Source: Diplonema japonicum (Eukaryota; Euglenozoa; Diplonemea; Diplonemida; Diplonemidae). Taken from it: a DNA stretch of 64,000 nucleotides. Positions 10,202 through 20,000 of this stretch are shown one piece after another (the first letter of the stretch is position 1; the number at the start of each line of letters is the position of its first letter). The notes below the pieces were generated by a model. It saw only the letters and a program-made list of their open reading frames with translations. It did not search any database and had not been told where the DNA came from. The stretch lies in contig OZ025756.1 in NCBI GenBank assembly GCA_964019335.1, positions 62,001 to 126,000 on the forward strand, in the 5' to 3' direction. The position numbers and the translations under genes were made by a program.

Positions 10202-11965
10202 TCAAATCAATAGCCCGGGTTCCATTTCTTGCTCGTTGATTTTTAGAGTTGATTTACCATAACACGAAAAATCCTGATGGTCGTACAGAGGAATAGTCTC
10301 ACTGCTTGTTCCCCTTTGAGTCCACTTTCTTCGTGCTTTGTATGCTGCCAGCACCCCAGCCACAACTGCGGCAGAGCCACTCACAGCAATTAGTGCTAGC
10401 AACCAGTGTTTTTTTCCCCCGCCAGTATTCTTGTCGTCCTCACCGGTGCTCTTCAACCCTACCACCGAATCAATACTTTTACAAGCCACCCCGTTGTTCC
10501 CCCTGTATTCACAATAGCTATCAGGTGGGCATGTCACAATCATACAAGGGTCCACGTAATCCTTCATGCAGAATTCAGTATCGTTCTGAAAGCTGTACAT
10601 ACACTTCATGCCGTACGGGCAGCTGTCGTTCGTGCAGGGGTTCGTATCCTCCACGCAGTACACTGTTTCATTCTCCGGACTGGCCTTGCACCGCATTCCC
10701 TCCGGGCACGCCACACCAAGGCACGGGTCTGCTTCGTTATCCACACAGAAAGTACTCCCGTTCTGCGTGTTGTACTCACAAACAGTCCCATTGGGACAGG
10801 TCACATTCTGGCATGGGTCATCAGGAATGCAAGATGCAGTGTCGTTTTGAAAGTTGTACTCACAAACAGTCCCATTGGGACAGGTCACGTTCTGGCATGG
10901 GTCATCAGGAATGCAAGATGCAGTGTCGTTCCCAAAGTTGTACTCACAAACAGTCCCATTGGGACAGGTCACATTCTGGCATGGGTCATCAGGAATGCAG
11001 GATGCAGTGTCGTTTTGAAAGTTGTACTCACAAACAGTCCCATTAGGACAGGTCACGTTCTGGCATGGGTCATCAGGAATGCAGGATGCAGTGTCGTTCC
11101 CAAAGTTGTACTCACAAACAGTCCCATTAGGACAGGTCACGTTCTGGCATGGGTCATCAGGAATGCAGGATGCAGTGTCGTTTTGAAAGTTGTACTCACA
11201 AACAGTCCCATTGGGACAGGTCACGTTCTGGCATGGGTCATCAGGAATGCAAGATGCAGTGTCGTTTTGAAAGTTGTATTCACAAACAGTCCCATTAGGA
11301 CAGGTCACATTCTGGCATGGGTCATCAGGAATGCAAGATGCAGTGTCGTTCCCAAAGTTGTACTCACAAACAGTCCCATTGGGACAGGTCACGTTCTGGC
11401 ATGGGTCATCAGGAATGCAAGATGCAGTGTCGTTTTGAAAGTTGTATTCACAAACAGTCCCATTGGGACAGGTCACATTCTGGCATGGGTCATCAGGAAT
11501 GCAAGATGCAGTGTCGTTTTGAAAGTTGTACTCACAAACAGTCCCATTGGGACAGGTCACGTTCTGGCATGGGTCATCAGGAATGCAGGATGCAGTGTCG
11601 TTCCCAAAGTTGTACTCACAAACAGTCCCATTGGGACAGGTCACATTCTGGCATGGGTCATCTGGAATGCAAGATGCAGTGTCGTTCCCAAAGTTGTACT
11701 CACAAACAGTCCCATTAGGACAGGTCACATTCTGGCATGGGTCATCAGGAATGCAGGATGCAGTGTCGTTTTGAAAGTTGTACTCACAAACAGTCCCATT
11801 GGGACAGGTCACGTTCAGGCACGGGTCATCAGAAAGAGGGAGACACGCAAAGCCACCACTAGCCGTGTCGTGTATGCAGAAGGTACCGTGGGGACATTCA
11901 GTGTTGTTCTCAGTACATGGGAGGGATGACACAGCAATGGCCAGCAGAGTGAGAAGTGGTGTCAT
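10202..11965 (-). CDS. Secreted/type I surface protein with thirteen 28-residue Cys-rich repeats
   Basis: Starting at MTPLLTLLAIAVSS gives a 587-residue protein with a signal peptide. The longer frame upstream starts inside a poly-T tract and would bypass the splice acceptor. One diverged unit is followed by thirteen 28-residue units of the type DPCQNVTCPNGTVCEYNF, each ending N-D-T-A-S-C-I-P-D. Each carries four Cys and three N-glycosylation sequons (NVT, NGT, NDT). Three diverged units follow. The units resemble follistatin-N/EGF-like modules. A transmembrane segment (HWLLALIAVSGSAAVVAGVL) and a basic then acidic cytoplasmic tail ending E-P-G-L-L-I, a possible dileucine sorting signal, complete the protein. 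Function is unknown; a heavily glycosylated cell-surface stalk is the inference. Confidence 0.85.
   Translation of the reverse strand: MTPLLTLLAIAVSSLPCTENNTECPHGTFCIHDTASGGFACLPLSDDPCLNVTCPNGTVCEYNFQNDTASCIPDDPCQNVTCPNGTVCEYNFGNDTASCIPDDPCQNVTCPNGTVCEYNFGNDTASCIPDDPCQNVTCPNGTVCEYNFQNDTASCIPDDPCQNVTCPNGTVCEYNFQNDTASCIPDDPCQNVTCPNGTVCEYNFGNDTASCIPDDPCQNVTCPNGTVCEYNFQNDTASCIPDDPCQNVTCPNGTVCEYNFQNDTASCIPDDPCQNVTCPNGTVCEYNFGNDTASCIPDDPCQNVTCPNGTVCEYNFQNDTASCIPDDPCQNVTCPNGTVCEYNFGNDTASCIPDDPCQNVTCPNGTVCEYNFQNDTASCIPDDPCQNVTCPNGTVCEYNTQNGSTFCVDNEADPCLGVACPEGMRCKASPENETVYCVEDTNPCTNDSCPYGMKCMYSFQNDTEFCMKDYVDPCMIVTCPPDSYCEYRGNNGVACKSIDSVVGLKSTGEDDKNTGGGKKHWLLALIAVSGSAAVVAGVLAAYKARRKWTQRGTSSETIPLYDHQDFSCYGKSTLKINEQEMEPGLLI
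10741..11832 (-). repeat. Thirteen tandem 84-bp coding repeats
   Basis: The unit is 28 codons, nearly identical at the nucleotide level across copies, which implies recent expansion or homogenisation. Twelve units differ mainly at one codon, giving F-Q-N or F-G-N. From the N-terminus the order is Q,G,G,Q,Q,G,Q,Q,G,Q,G,Q. The thirteenth unit is diverged. The repeats also keep a long meaningless frame open on the plus strand. Confidence 0.9.
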
Positions 11966-11972
11966 GTTACTA

Positions 11973-12003
11973 CTGTGTGTAAGGAAAAAAAAAAAAAAAA
12001 AAA
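11973..12003 (-). promoter_or_regulatory. Polypyrimidine tract and CAG acceptor immediately upstream of the repeat-protein ATG
   Basis: On the minus strand a run of about 20 T is followed by CCTTACACACAG, with the AG at 11974-11973, only 7 bases before the ATG. This is a textbook 3' splice acceptor with no upstream coding exon in sight, so it fits spliced-leader addition. Confidence 0.6.
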
Positions 12004-13299
12004 GTGATACCAAAAAGTGGTGCAACCTGGTGGAAGTTATAACGATTTAAACAAAAACAAGAAAAAAAAAAAAAAAAAGAAGAAAAAACTGGGAGTTGAT
12101 AAACACTGAGCAACGTGAGTGGAAGTCAGTCTTGTATGTTACGAAAGACCTTTGTATGCTCTCTTTTTTTTTTTTTTTTTTTTTTTTTTTGCCGATATAG
12201 CATAGACACTACGTTTAGCCTGCGACAATAGCGCAGAGAGAAAGCTACCGAGCATGATTTGGTTCTTCTAGTTTCAGATGTGATTCAAGACCAAATCATG
12301 TTTGTTCTTGAATATGGAGGAAAAATAGAATGGAGCAGGAAGCAACCTCTCAGAAGAGGAAAAAAAAAGGGGGGGGAAAGAAAAAAAAAGGGGGAGGGGG
12401 GGGGGGAGAAAACGCTTAAGAAAAACCTTATTTTCTCTATCAGAATTATCCGTTTACATCGTGAAATAAACACGTTTCATGCAAACAAATAAGTGTCAAA
12501 AAAATGGTGTTTTTTTTTCTTTTTTTTCTTTTCCAAGATGAAACTTAAAACTATCCAAAGAAAAAAAAAAAAAAAAAAAAAAAAGAAACTAAATAAAGGA
12601 AAACACTCTTGGATATCTAGAAATGCATTTGCACTTTCTCTTTTTAAAAATGTACCAATGGGTACGAGTATTCTCCGGTCCTGGGAAAAAAAAAAAGAAA
12701 GAAAAAATATGAAAGGGTATGGGATTTCTTTCCTATGCTTCTTCTTTTTTTTTTTCTTTTCTTTTTTTTTTTTTCTTATAGAATTTTCCACACCATGACG
12801 GGGGAGGGACACCATTTGGTGCTCAAGAAACGCTCCCCACTGTTCATAAAAAAGAAAAACACATCTGGGAAAAAAAAAGGGGTGGGGAGGGGAAGGGGCG
12901 GGAGGAAGTAAAAAAAAAAAACTCAAGTAAGTAAACGCGTCAAAGGGCACCAATACTGCAAGCGTGCGAGTACCTTTTTATGGTGTGCCTGCACTTTCTC
13001 TCAGCTGCTTTTGGAAGATTCTTTAATTAAACTTCTTCTTTTAAAAAAAAATGTGGTGGAATGGGCCGAAAAATAATAAAAAAAAATAAAGGCGATGTTT
13101 AAGGGCAAATCCCACTCGAGGACCACCCTTAAATAAAAAAAAACTAATTCTGAGGAACATTTTGAAGACAAATGTCTTGATGGGGAGATGGGGGGGGAAA
13201 AAAAAAAACTAAAGGGAATTATTCGCCCCCCCCCCCCCCCCTATTCCGCATCAAAGACAAACAATATAACGGCTGTGTCACTAATCGTGGCAGAATGGG

Positions 13300-13345
<46 letters not shown>

Positions 13346-13469
13346 CCCAAACATTAGTGAACACGTCCAAGATATGTTGCTGCCCAACACCATGCATTTC
13401 TAAGTTGCGAGTCGCTTCTCAAACCCCCCTTCAAAACTACTGAAAAAAAAAAAAAAAAAAAAAAAAAAA
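12004..13469. other. Homopolymer-rich intergenic DNA with one stem-loop
   Basis: Long A and T runs dominate. At 12253-12300 there is an imperfect inverted repeat, CATGATTTGGTTCTT and its complement CAAGACCAAATCATG, around an 18-base loop. A run of about 17 C lies near 13227, and about 43 A near 13300. I see no gene. Confidence 0.45.
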
Positions 13470-13575
13470 TGGGGGCAACCTGGGTAACCAAGATTCTGCG
13501 TTACGTTTCTTCCACTGAGGCGCTACCGGTGATGACCGACGGGGAGGTCCATCACCTTTAACCCATAACACTCCG
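13470..13575 (-). repeat. Retrotransposon 3'-UTR module fragment
   Basis: It shares GGGTAACCAAGATTCTGCG and GCTACCGGTGATGACCGACG with 37760-37870 and 40785-40890, the 3' region of the non-LTR element. Internal deletions are present. Confidence 0.6.
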
Positions 13576-13579
13576 GGGC

Positions 13580-15060
13580 CTATCTACATAGGGGTCCCTT
13601 TTTTGCTCCTTTTCAATAATTTGAGGCGAAAAATGGCAGCATTTAACCCCCGTTTGCAGGTAAAACGGGTTTTTTGGACCAGGAAAATTAAAAAAAAAAG
13701 TTCAAAAATTAATAAAAATACAAAGGGGATGAAGAGTTGAATGGCCGTAGGGTGCTCAAAAACGACCATGTCAAAATGGGTTGTGCACGGGGGGGTGTAA
13801 ATTGAGCATCCTGGGACAAAAAAGGCAGCATCAGGACCCCTCAGATGTCTCAGACCGAGAGAAGTGCCTCTTTGCGGGTGGAATATCGGCCTCGAAATCG
13901 TCAAGAGGCCTTTTTGGGGTGATGGAAGAGTGGTACGAAAAAAGCACTTATTTGGACAGAGGTGTTGGTTTCAGGTGTAGCATTTGTAGATTGTGCGTTT
14001 TGTGCATCCTTTCAACCTGCAGACCCTGGAGGTGCCCCCTTTGAGTGGCTAGCGGTCACGTTTGGTGTAACCTGGGGTATCGGGTGTGTGTGCACCACTA
14101 GTTGGGTGCCGGGAGTGGTGTTTTTGCAATGCTGGATCCATCAATTAGGCTCTCTCGAAAGCGCTCTTTAAAAGCAGCCAGGGTTGTTTATCTCTTTGGC
14201 ATCCCGCATCCCTGAACCATATTTTATTTGAAGTGCATGGCAGCTAACTATTGTCACTTCTAGGGCCCACCAGAAGAGTCCGCAACACCCAACGAAATGC
14301 AAGCCCCTCACAGTTCTTTCACAGGGCTTCGGCCAAAAAGTAGCTATCGCAAACTACCGTGTTGTCATTTCCCCGGAAAGGCTCTGTTAACCCCAGCCCC
14401 GCTTTTTCCACAACACTGAAATCTTCAAGTGCGTGCCCCTCGATTTTGGTGGCGTGGATGTGAAAACGCGAAAGATAACCCGTGCTCGCGCAGTTTAGGC
14501 AGTAGATCATTATGCCATATCTCTTACGCTTGAGAGGACAGTGTCTCGTAATGCTTAATTATTTTCCTGGCACTGCTGCTTTTGCCCACTTGTCACCAAT
14601 TCTGTCCAGAAACCCTCGTATCTTCACAACACATCACCGTTTGACCCTTCTGTGTGAGTGAAGTGGAGGCTACTTTTGATTTCCCAGTAGCGTCTCCTGG
14701 GCATCGTGTTACTGAAAAGGGGGATTTTCATGGGTCCCGTGGACCAATACGACTGCTGATTCTGGGCACGCCGTAAACCCATCGCAATGCTCAATCCGAG
14801 TAAGCGGTGGAGTCCTGGGTCGAAATTTTATCAATCTCAGCGTCCTTTTGCTTGTTTGTCTCTTCTTGGATGACGTCTGTGAGCTTCTTATAAAAAAACC
14901 GAAGGAATAACCATTTTGCGTCGTCAGGTTTCTGCGTACCACGGGACAGCTTTTTTTCTCCCCACTGGCCTATTTTATGGTCTCTATGGGTACCAACTCC
15001 CTTACCCATGAAGGTTGGACCTCGTCCGTAGCTGTTTTGGCTTTACCTTTGCGTTTTTTG
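13580..15060 (-). pseudogene. Decayed piggyBac-like transposase (DDE_Tnp_1_7 family)
   Basis: Several minus-strand frames line up in order with the piggyBac family. About 14880: FLRFFYKKLTDVIQEETN, like the family 'FF...I...TN' helix. About 14680: M-P-R-R-R-Y-W-E-I-K-S-S-L-H-F, like 'RRRF..I...LHF'. About 14330-14530: K-R-Y-G-I-M-I-Y-C-L, then S-T-G-Y-L-S-R-F, then NTVVCDSYFLAEAL, like 'G.K.y.LcdaktGY' followed by the second catalytic Asp motif 'v.tDnfFts..La..L'. Stops and frameshifts separate these blocks. The order and spacing make the assignment solid, but no intact protein or clear terminal repeats are visible. Confidence 0.7.
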
Positions 15061-15351
15061 GGAACAATTTGGGTACAGTCTGCACACCCGTTATTTTGCG
15101 TTTTTAGCTTATCTACTCGGATTTGGGACCCACTTGGTGGGCGGATAACAAGGTAAAATGATGCAGCGCAGCATGAATTGCAGTTGAAAATAACTCCTCA
15201 CTATAGTCGTTCTTGGAGATCCAGGGGTCGTGGGGACGAAAAAGTACTTAGAGAAAAAAAAAAAAAAAAAAAAAACGATTTTTTTCAAAACGACAAATAT
15301 TTGCGCCCTTGGAGTGTTATGGGTTAAAAAAAAAAAAAAAAAAAGATTGCT

Positions 15352-15412
15352 ATTAGGTGCTGATTGCTGTTCAGAAGGATAGGCCCCAACAATGCTACCA
15401 CTACTCTTTTTC
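15352..15412 (+). repeat. Short dispersed repeat, partial copy
   Basis: It shares AGAAGGATAGGCCCCAACAA and TGCTACCACTACTCTTTTT with the copy at 15917-16016. The 5' part is missing. Confidence 0.6.
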
Positions 15413-15916
15413 TTTGTGGTTTTCTTGTTCAAGCAAACAAGCAAAAAAAAAAAAAAAAAAAAAAAAAAGGTAGACGATAGATAAGCTATTATATATTTGT
15501 GCACAAACTTATAACCCCCCCCCCCCCCCCCCTGGTACTTGCAACCACAATAGTAATAAATAAAATTAAATAATGGTGTTTTTTTTTTTCTTTTTTGAAT
15601 AGCTGAGAGAAAAAAAAAAGGAAAAAAAAAAAAAACTCGGCAGGTTACTCTTAAGTTTCAATTGCAACGAAGCACATGTTCTTCTTGAGACACAAGCCGG
15701 ATGGGAAAGGAGGGGGTAAAAAAAAAAAAGAAAGAGGCAATAATTGTATAGGTCAGAATTACTGCATCCTCCGCGTGTCAAAGAAAGCACTTTTTTTTTT
15801 GGAAAGAAACAAAATAGAAAAAAAAACCCCCCCCTTTTTTTTCCCTTTCTCTCGTCTGTTTATGGATTTTTTGCAACAAAGGAGAAAACAAGAAGAAAAA
15901 GAGTCGGTTGATTGTT

Positions 15917-16016
15917 GATTGTGCACAGCCGGGGTTAACCTGTAGAAGGATAATCCCAACAATGCTACCACTACTCTTTTTAGCAATAACAATTCATTAT
16001 CAATATATTGTTTTTC
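15917..16016 (+). repeat. Short dispersed repeat (SINE- or MITE-like), near-full copy
   Basis: It begins GATTGTGCACAGCCGGGGTT, continues through AACCTGTAGAAGGATAA and GCTACCACTACTC, and ends in CAATAACAATTCATTATC. It matches 22995-23092 (opposite strand) and, less well, 42832-42895. It has no coding capacity, and I cannot see convincing tRNA-type promoter boxes. Poly-A or poly-T tracts flank it. Confidence 0.7.
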
Positions 16017-16024
16017 TTGTTCAT

Positions 16025-16071
<47 letters not shown>

Positions 16072-16360
16072 ATAGCTATTATTTACCAAGACCGAAGATT
16101 CTTATTCCGAACTGGGAAAATTGTAGGATTTTTGTTTTTTTTTGTTTGTTTGTTTATTTTTTTTTTTTTTTTTTTTAAACTCAACTTAGTGGGCTTCTCC
16201 GTTTAGCCTGCGGCACGACTAGTAAGAGGCATAACATAACTTGAGATTCCGAATTCTTTTGCCCCCGCAAGGGCCCGAGTGCAAAACAATGGGCAGAAAT
16301 TCGCTGGTGACGAAGATCAAAATTATGGCTCATTTTTGAGTCACGAAAAATATTAAAAAA

Positions 16361-16425
16361 AAGATAAAGGAGACCAGTGTTGGTGACGTCCTGCACAAGC
16401 ATTGTCCACTTGATTACATCTCGGC
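16361..16425 (-). repeat. Retrotransposon 3'-terminal fragment
   Basis: The sequence is similar to 40636-40700: AAAGGAGACCAGTGTTGG and CCTGCACAAGC followed by CACTTGATTACA. It is next to an A run, as in that copy. Confidence 0.6.
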
Positions 16426-16476
16426 CGAAGAATTCGTATTGTTGGCATATAGACAGGGAGGTATGTACTCTCTAAG

Positions 16477-16515
<39 letters not shown>

Positions 16516-16777
16516 AGAAGAAACAAAGGGCGAGAGTTTTTGTAAAGAAAAAGGTTGAAATGCAAATGATGAAGAAGAAGAAGAAGTTAAAAAAAAAAAA
16601 AAAAAAAAAAAGTGCGGGCAGGTGGTAGTGAAAACCGGGAAAGTGACAAGTAAGATTAGTTTGAAGTTGTTGGGTGTTTTTTCTCCCCCCCCCCCCCAAT
16701 CCCCTCTTTATTTTTTGGAAATGGGGAGGTTTTTTTTTTTTTTTTTTGCTGGAACAAGTAAACAAATTTTTGAAAAG

Positions 16778-16855
16778 AATTGTTATTGCAAAAAAAGAGT
16801 AGAGGCAGCTTGTCCGTCTATCCCTACTGTAGGTGAAAACAAGGCTTGCACAAAC
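16778..16855 (-). repeat. Short dispersed repeat, decayed copy
   Basis: Reverse-oriented relative to 15917-16016, it shares TTGTTATTGC, AAAGAGTAGAGGCAGC, CTACTGTAGG and TTGCACAAACAA in the right order, with many substitutions. Confidence 0.5.
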
Positions 16856-17029
16856 AATCAGCCGAGTCTTTTTTTTTTTTGATCCCTTCTTTTTTTTTTT
16901 TTTTAAACAAAACCAAAGAAATATACAGCAAAACAAAAAGAAGAAACTGAGTAAGGGGGGGGGGGGGGGGGGTGTGGGGTCGATTTTTTTTTGAAACTTT
17001 TTATTATTATTATTATTATTTTTTTTTAA

Positions 17030-20000
17030 TCACATCAACCCTCCAAGACCACCGAAAGAGTTCAACATCGAAGGCATCTGAACGGGGTTAACAGTGATAG
17101 GGACACCCTGCACCCCAGCTTGCGCATGAACAGGCCGTCTGGGAACATTCGGAGGAGGCAGGTTTAAAACCCGATTAAAAGTGTGCTGGAGCCTAGCGTA
17201 CTGCACCTCCGCCTCACTGTGTGTTGCCTCGATAGCCGCCAGACTGTCTCTAGATGTCTTGTGGTTTTCTCCAAACACTTTTTTACGGATCAAATAAGCA
17301 TCTTCAAGCAATTCAACTGCCTTGGGCAACGAACCAATAGCTTTGTAAGCCATTCCTAGATTGTGTTTCGAACTTGCCACATCGGCATGAACCGCCCCGT
17401 ACAAACTCTTCCGCATCGCAAGGCCTTCTTCGAGATACCTCAACGCTTGCGGGAGATCATTCATATCTTGATACACACCACCAACATTGTTTAGACTAGT
17501 AGCGATGGAAGGGTGGTTAGGTTCGTTAGCCAGCTCTCTGCTCATTTTCAAGGAGCCTACTAAATATTCAAGCGCTTTCTTGTAGTCCCCAAGAGATCTG
17601 TGTTTATATACAAGGCCGATATTGTTTAGGGTGTTAGAAACCTCGGAGTGCTTTTCCCCAAATATTCTCTTCCGCATGGACAGGGCTTGGTCCATGTATT
17701 GAAGGGCTTTCTGGAGGTCTCCGATGTCCTTGTACGCGGCGCCGAGTTTATGCAGGGACGATGCAATGTACTGGTTCTCCCCGCCGTCTGAGAGTTGTTG
17801 TCTAACAGATAATGCAGTGTGTAGGAATTCAACAGCCTTATGCGGTTCGCCCTTGTCTTGATAGATGGCGGCGATGTTCATGAGCATTGTGGCGCGTTCT
17901 TCTGCGAGCTCAGGGGTTTGTGCCATACCATTGCAAGCGTCTAGCATGTTTGACAAGGCTCGTTCCTTGTCACCGAGTTTGTGATGGCACAGCCCGATTG
18001 ACCCCTTTATTTTCAAGATGGAAGGGTGGTCGGAGGGGTACAACCGTTTGTGTAGTTTCAGAGCTTCTTCGAAGTACTCCGTTGTCGTTGTCCCTATAAC
18101 CTGTTTTGCATCGGCTAATGTGTACAAACAGTCCGCCCAAATTTTGTTCGCTGTTTTAAACGCGGGTCTGCAGTGTTTCGCTGCTGTCTCCAGATATTCT
18201 ATAGCGTGAGGGAAGTCCCTAGCACGGTGCGCTACGGTACCAAGGTATATTGAGACCTCGACGATCTCGGGATCGGTGATGTGTCGGGTCTTTTGCAGGA
18301 TGGTCAAAGCGTTGTCGAGCGTGACGAATGCTTTTTGATGATCATTCCTTTCGCTGAGTAGAAGCCCTTGAATCACTAGACACCTTGCGAGCCCGTCGCA
18401 TTTCGGCGCTGTGTACTCGTATATCGAGATGGACTCTTCAATGTAAGGCTGTGCCTCCGAAAGGTTCCCCAGGGAATGGTGGCACTTCGCCACGCGGTAC
18501 AGCTCCTTCGCAATGTCGTCTTGATTTTGTATCCCGTCCTTCGCCATTTCTTTCGTGAGCCGCAGCGCTTCCATGTAGTAAGGCAGGGCTTCACGGTGGT
18601 CCGCTTTGCTCGTCAGCGCAGCACCGATTTTTTGCTTCAAAAACAGCATGAGGCTGCAATCGTCGGAGCTTGCTAGCTTCTCTGCTTTATAATACTGTTC
18701 CAGTGCCTTGCTGTCGTCTTTGGTGAGAAGAGAGAAACAGGAAGCGATTTTGAGCCTGAAGTCAAGTTCAAGGCCCGGTTTCGGATCTTCACTGTTGCGA
18801 GTTCTGAGAGCAGAGACAGCATGAGGCAGCAGCCAAACGGCATCCTCCCAGAACTCTGGATGTTCGGTGATGTCAGGCATCGCGGTGAACAATCGGGTGA
18901 GAATTTTGTTTCGTGTGATGGTGGTGGTGAAGCCGCGTTCCTGAACAGTACGGGTCAGAGCAAGCTGGAGCTGTTCGGCTGTGCTGCGGTGCATTCTGAT
19001 AACAGTGGCTCCGGACTCCTCCTGCACAGCGATCAGGCCAAGGCTCTCGCAGGCAGACAACGCACTCTGCATTTTTTCGTTGGACGCATCGGTGATGAAA
19101 AAACCGAGCACCCAGAACTGAACCAGCGAGCAGCTTAGATACGACGCGCAGCATAGCATGTCGATTGCAAGGGATGGGAGGGACTTAATCCTCGCTTGGA
19201 AGACTCCTTCAGGCGTCCATCGATTCCCAGCAAAACGAGTGAAGTCCACCCCAGTGGACCTGAATAAAATCAATGACGATTCAATTGAGTAAGGAGATGT
19301 CCCGAGGGACGTGACCAAATCCGTGACATCTTGAAGACCGGCGGTGGGGACCTCAAGCATTGTGTAAGATACAGCTTCCGCGCTGGAAAAGATGGGACAT
19401 TTCACATTGGAGACGGCGGTCTCCGGGATGTCAAGATCTTCTGAGCCAGAAATGAAAATCTGAACCCTCCTTCGGGTTTCCAACCATGGGAGGACGTCTT
19501 CCTTGTCTCGGACACCGCCGAAGATAAACGCGTGGTCCGAACCTTTATCGATCATCGAAAACACGGCGTCGATGAGATCGCGAGGCTCCCTAACCTCTTC
19601 AAGCTTTGCTTGTATATCGCTCGCCTGCTGGTTCTGTATGCAGGCTTGTCTGACAATGTCGAGGAGACCTGCGTAGATCGCTTCAGACGACGATGCTGAA
19701 ATAAAGTGAATATTACAGTTTGGTTTCTCCTCTGAGAGGAAGTGCTTGATAACGGTCATTTTCCCGCTTCCAGGCGGACCGGTTAACAGAACGGGTTTCG
19801 CGCTCTCCCGTGCCTTGTTAAGGTCCGCGAATATCTTCCTACGTTCTTGATGATGATTGCTCAGCGCACGGGGAGGCGGCTGTCTGGTGGACCTGCGAAG
19901 AATGGTTTTCAACTTTATCTGAACGACACCATTTTCGAACATATAATCCATAATACGCCGGTTCAGCATGGCTTCCTTGGGAGATTGCATACCAGATTGA

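Larger units (their letters stand above)
15061..17029. other. Homopolymer-rich intergenic DNA with short repeat copies
   Basis: It holds runs of A up to about 45 bases, several G or C runs, two clear and one partial copy of the short dispersed repeat, and one retrotransposon 3' fragment, listed separately. I see no gene. Confidence 0.5.

Noticed and set aside
10406-11929. A 507-codon plus-strand open frame over the 84-bp repeats
   Set aside because: It exists only because each 84-bp unit lacks stops in that frame. The minus strand has the signal peptide, Cys pattern, sequons and membrane segment.
12477-12953. Phe/Lys-rich frames in 12.4-13.0, 15.1-16.9, 40.1-40.6 and 42.6-43.3 kb
   Set aside because: All derive from A or T homopolymers, and none has a recognisable segment.
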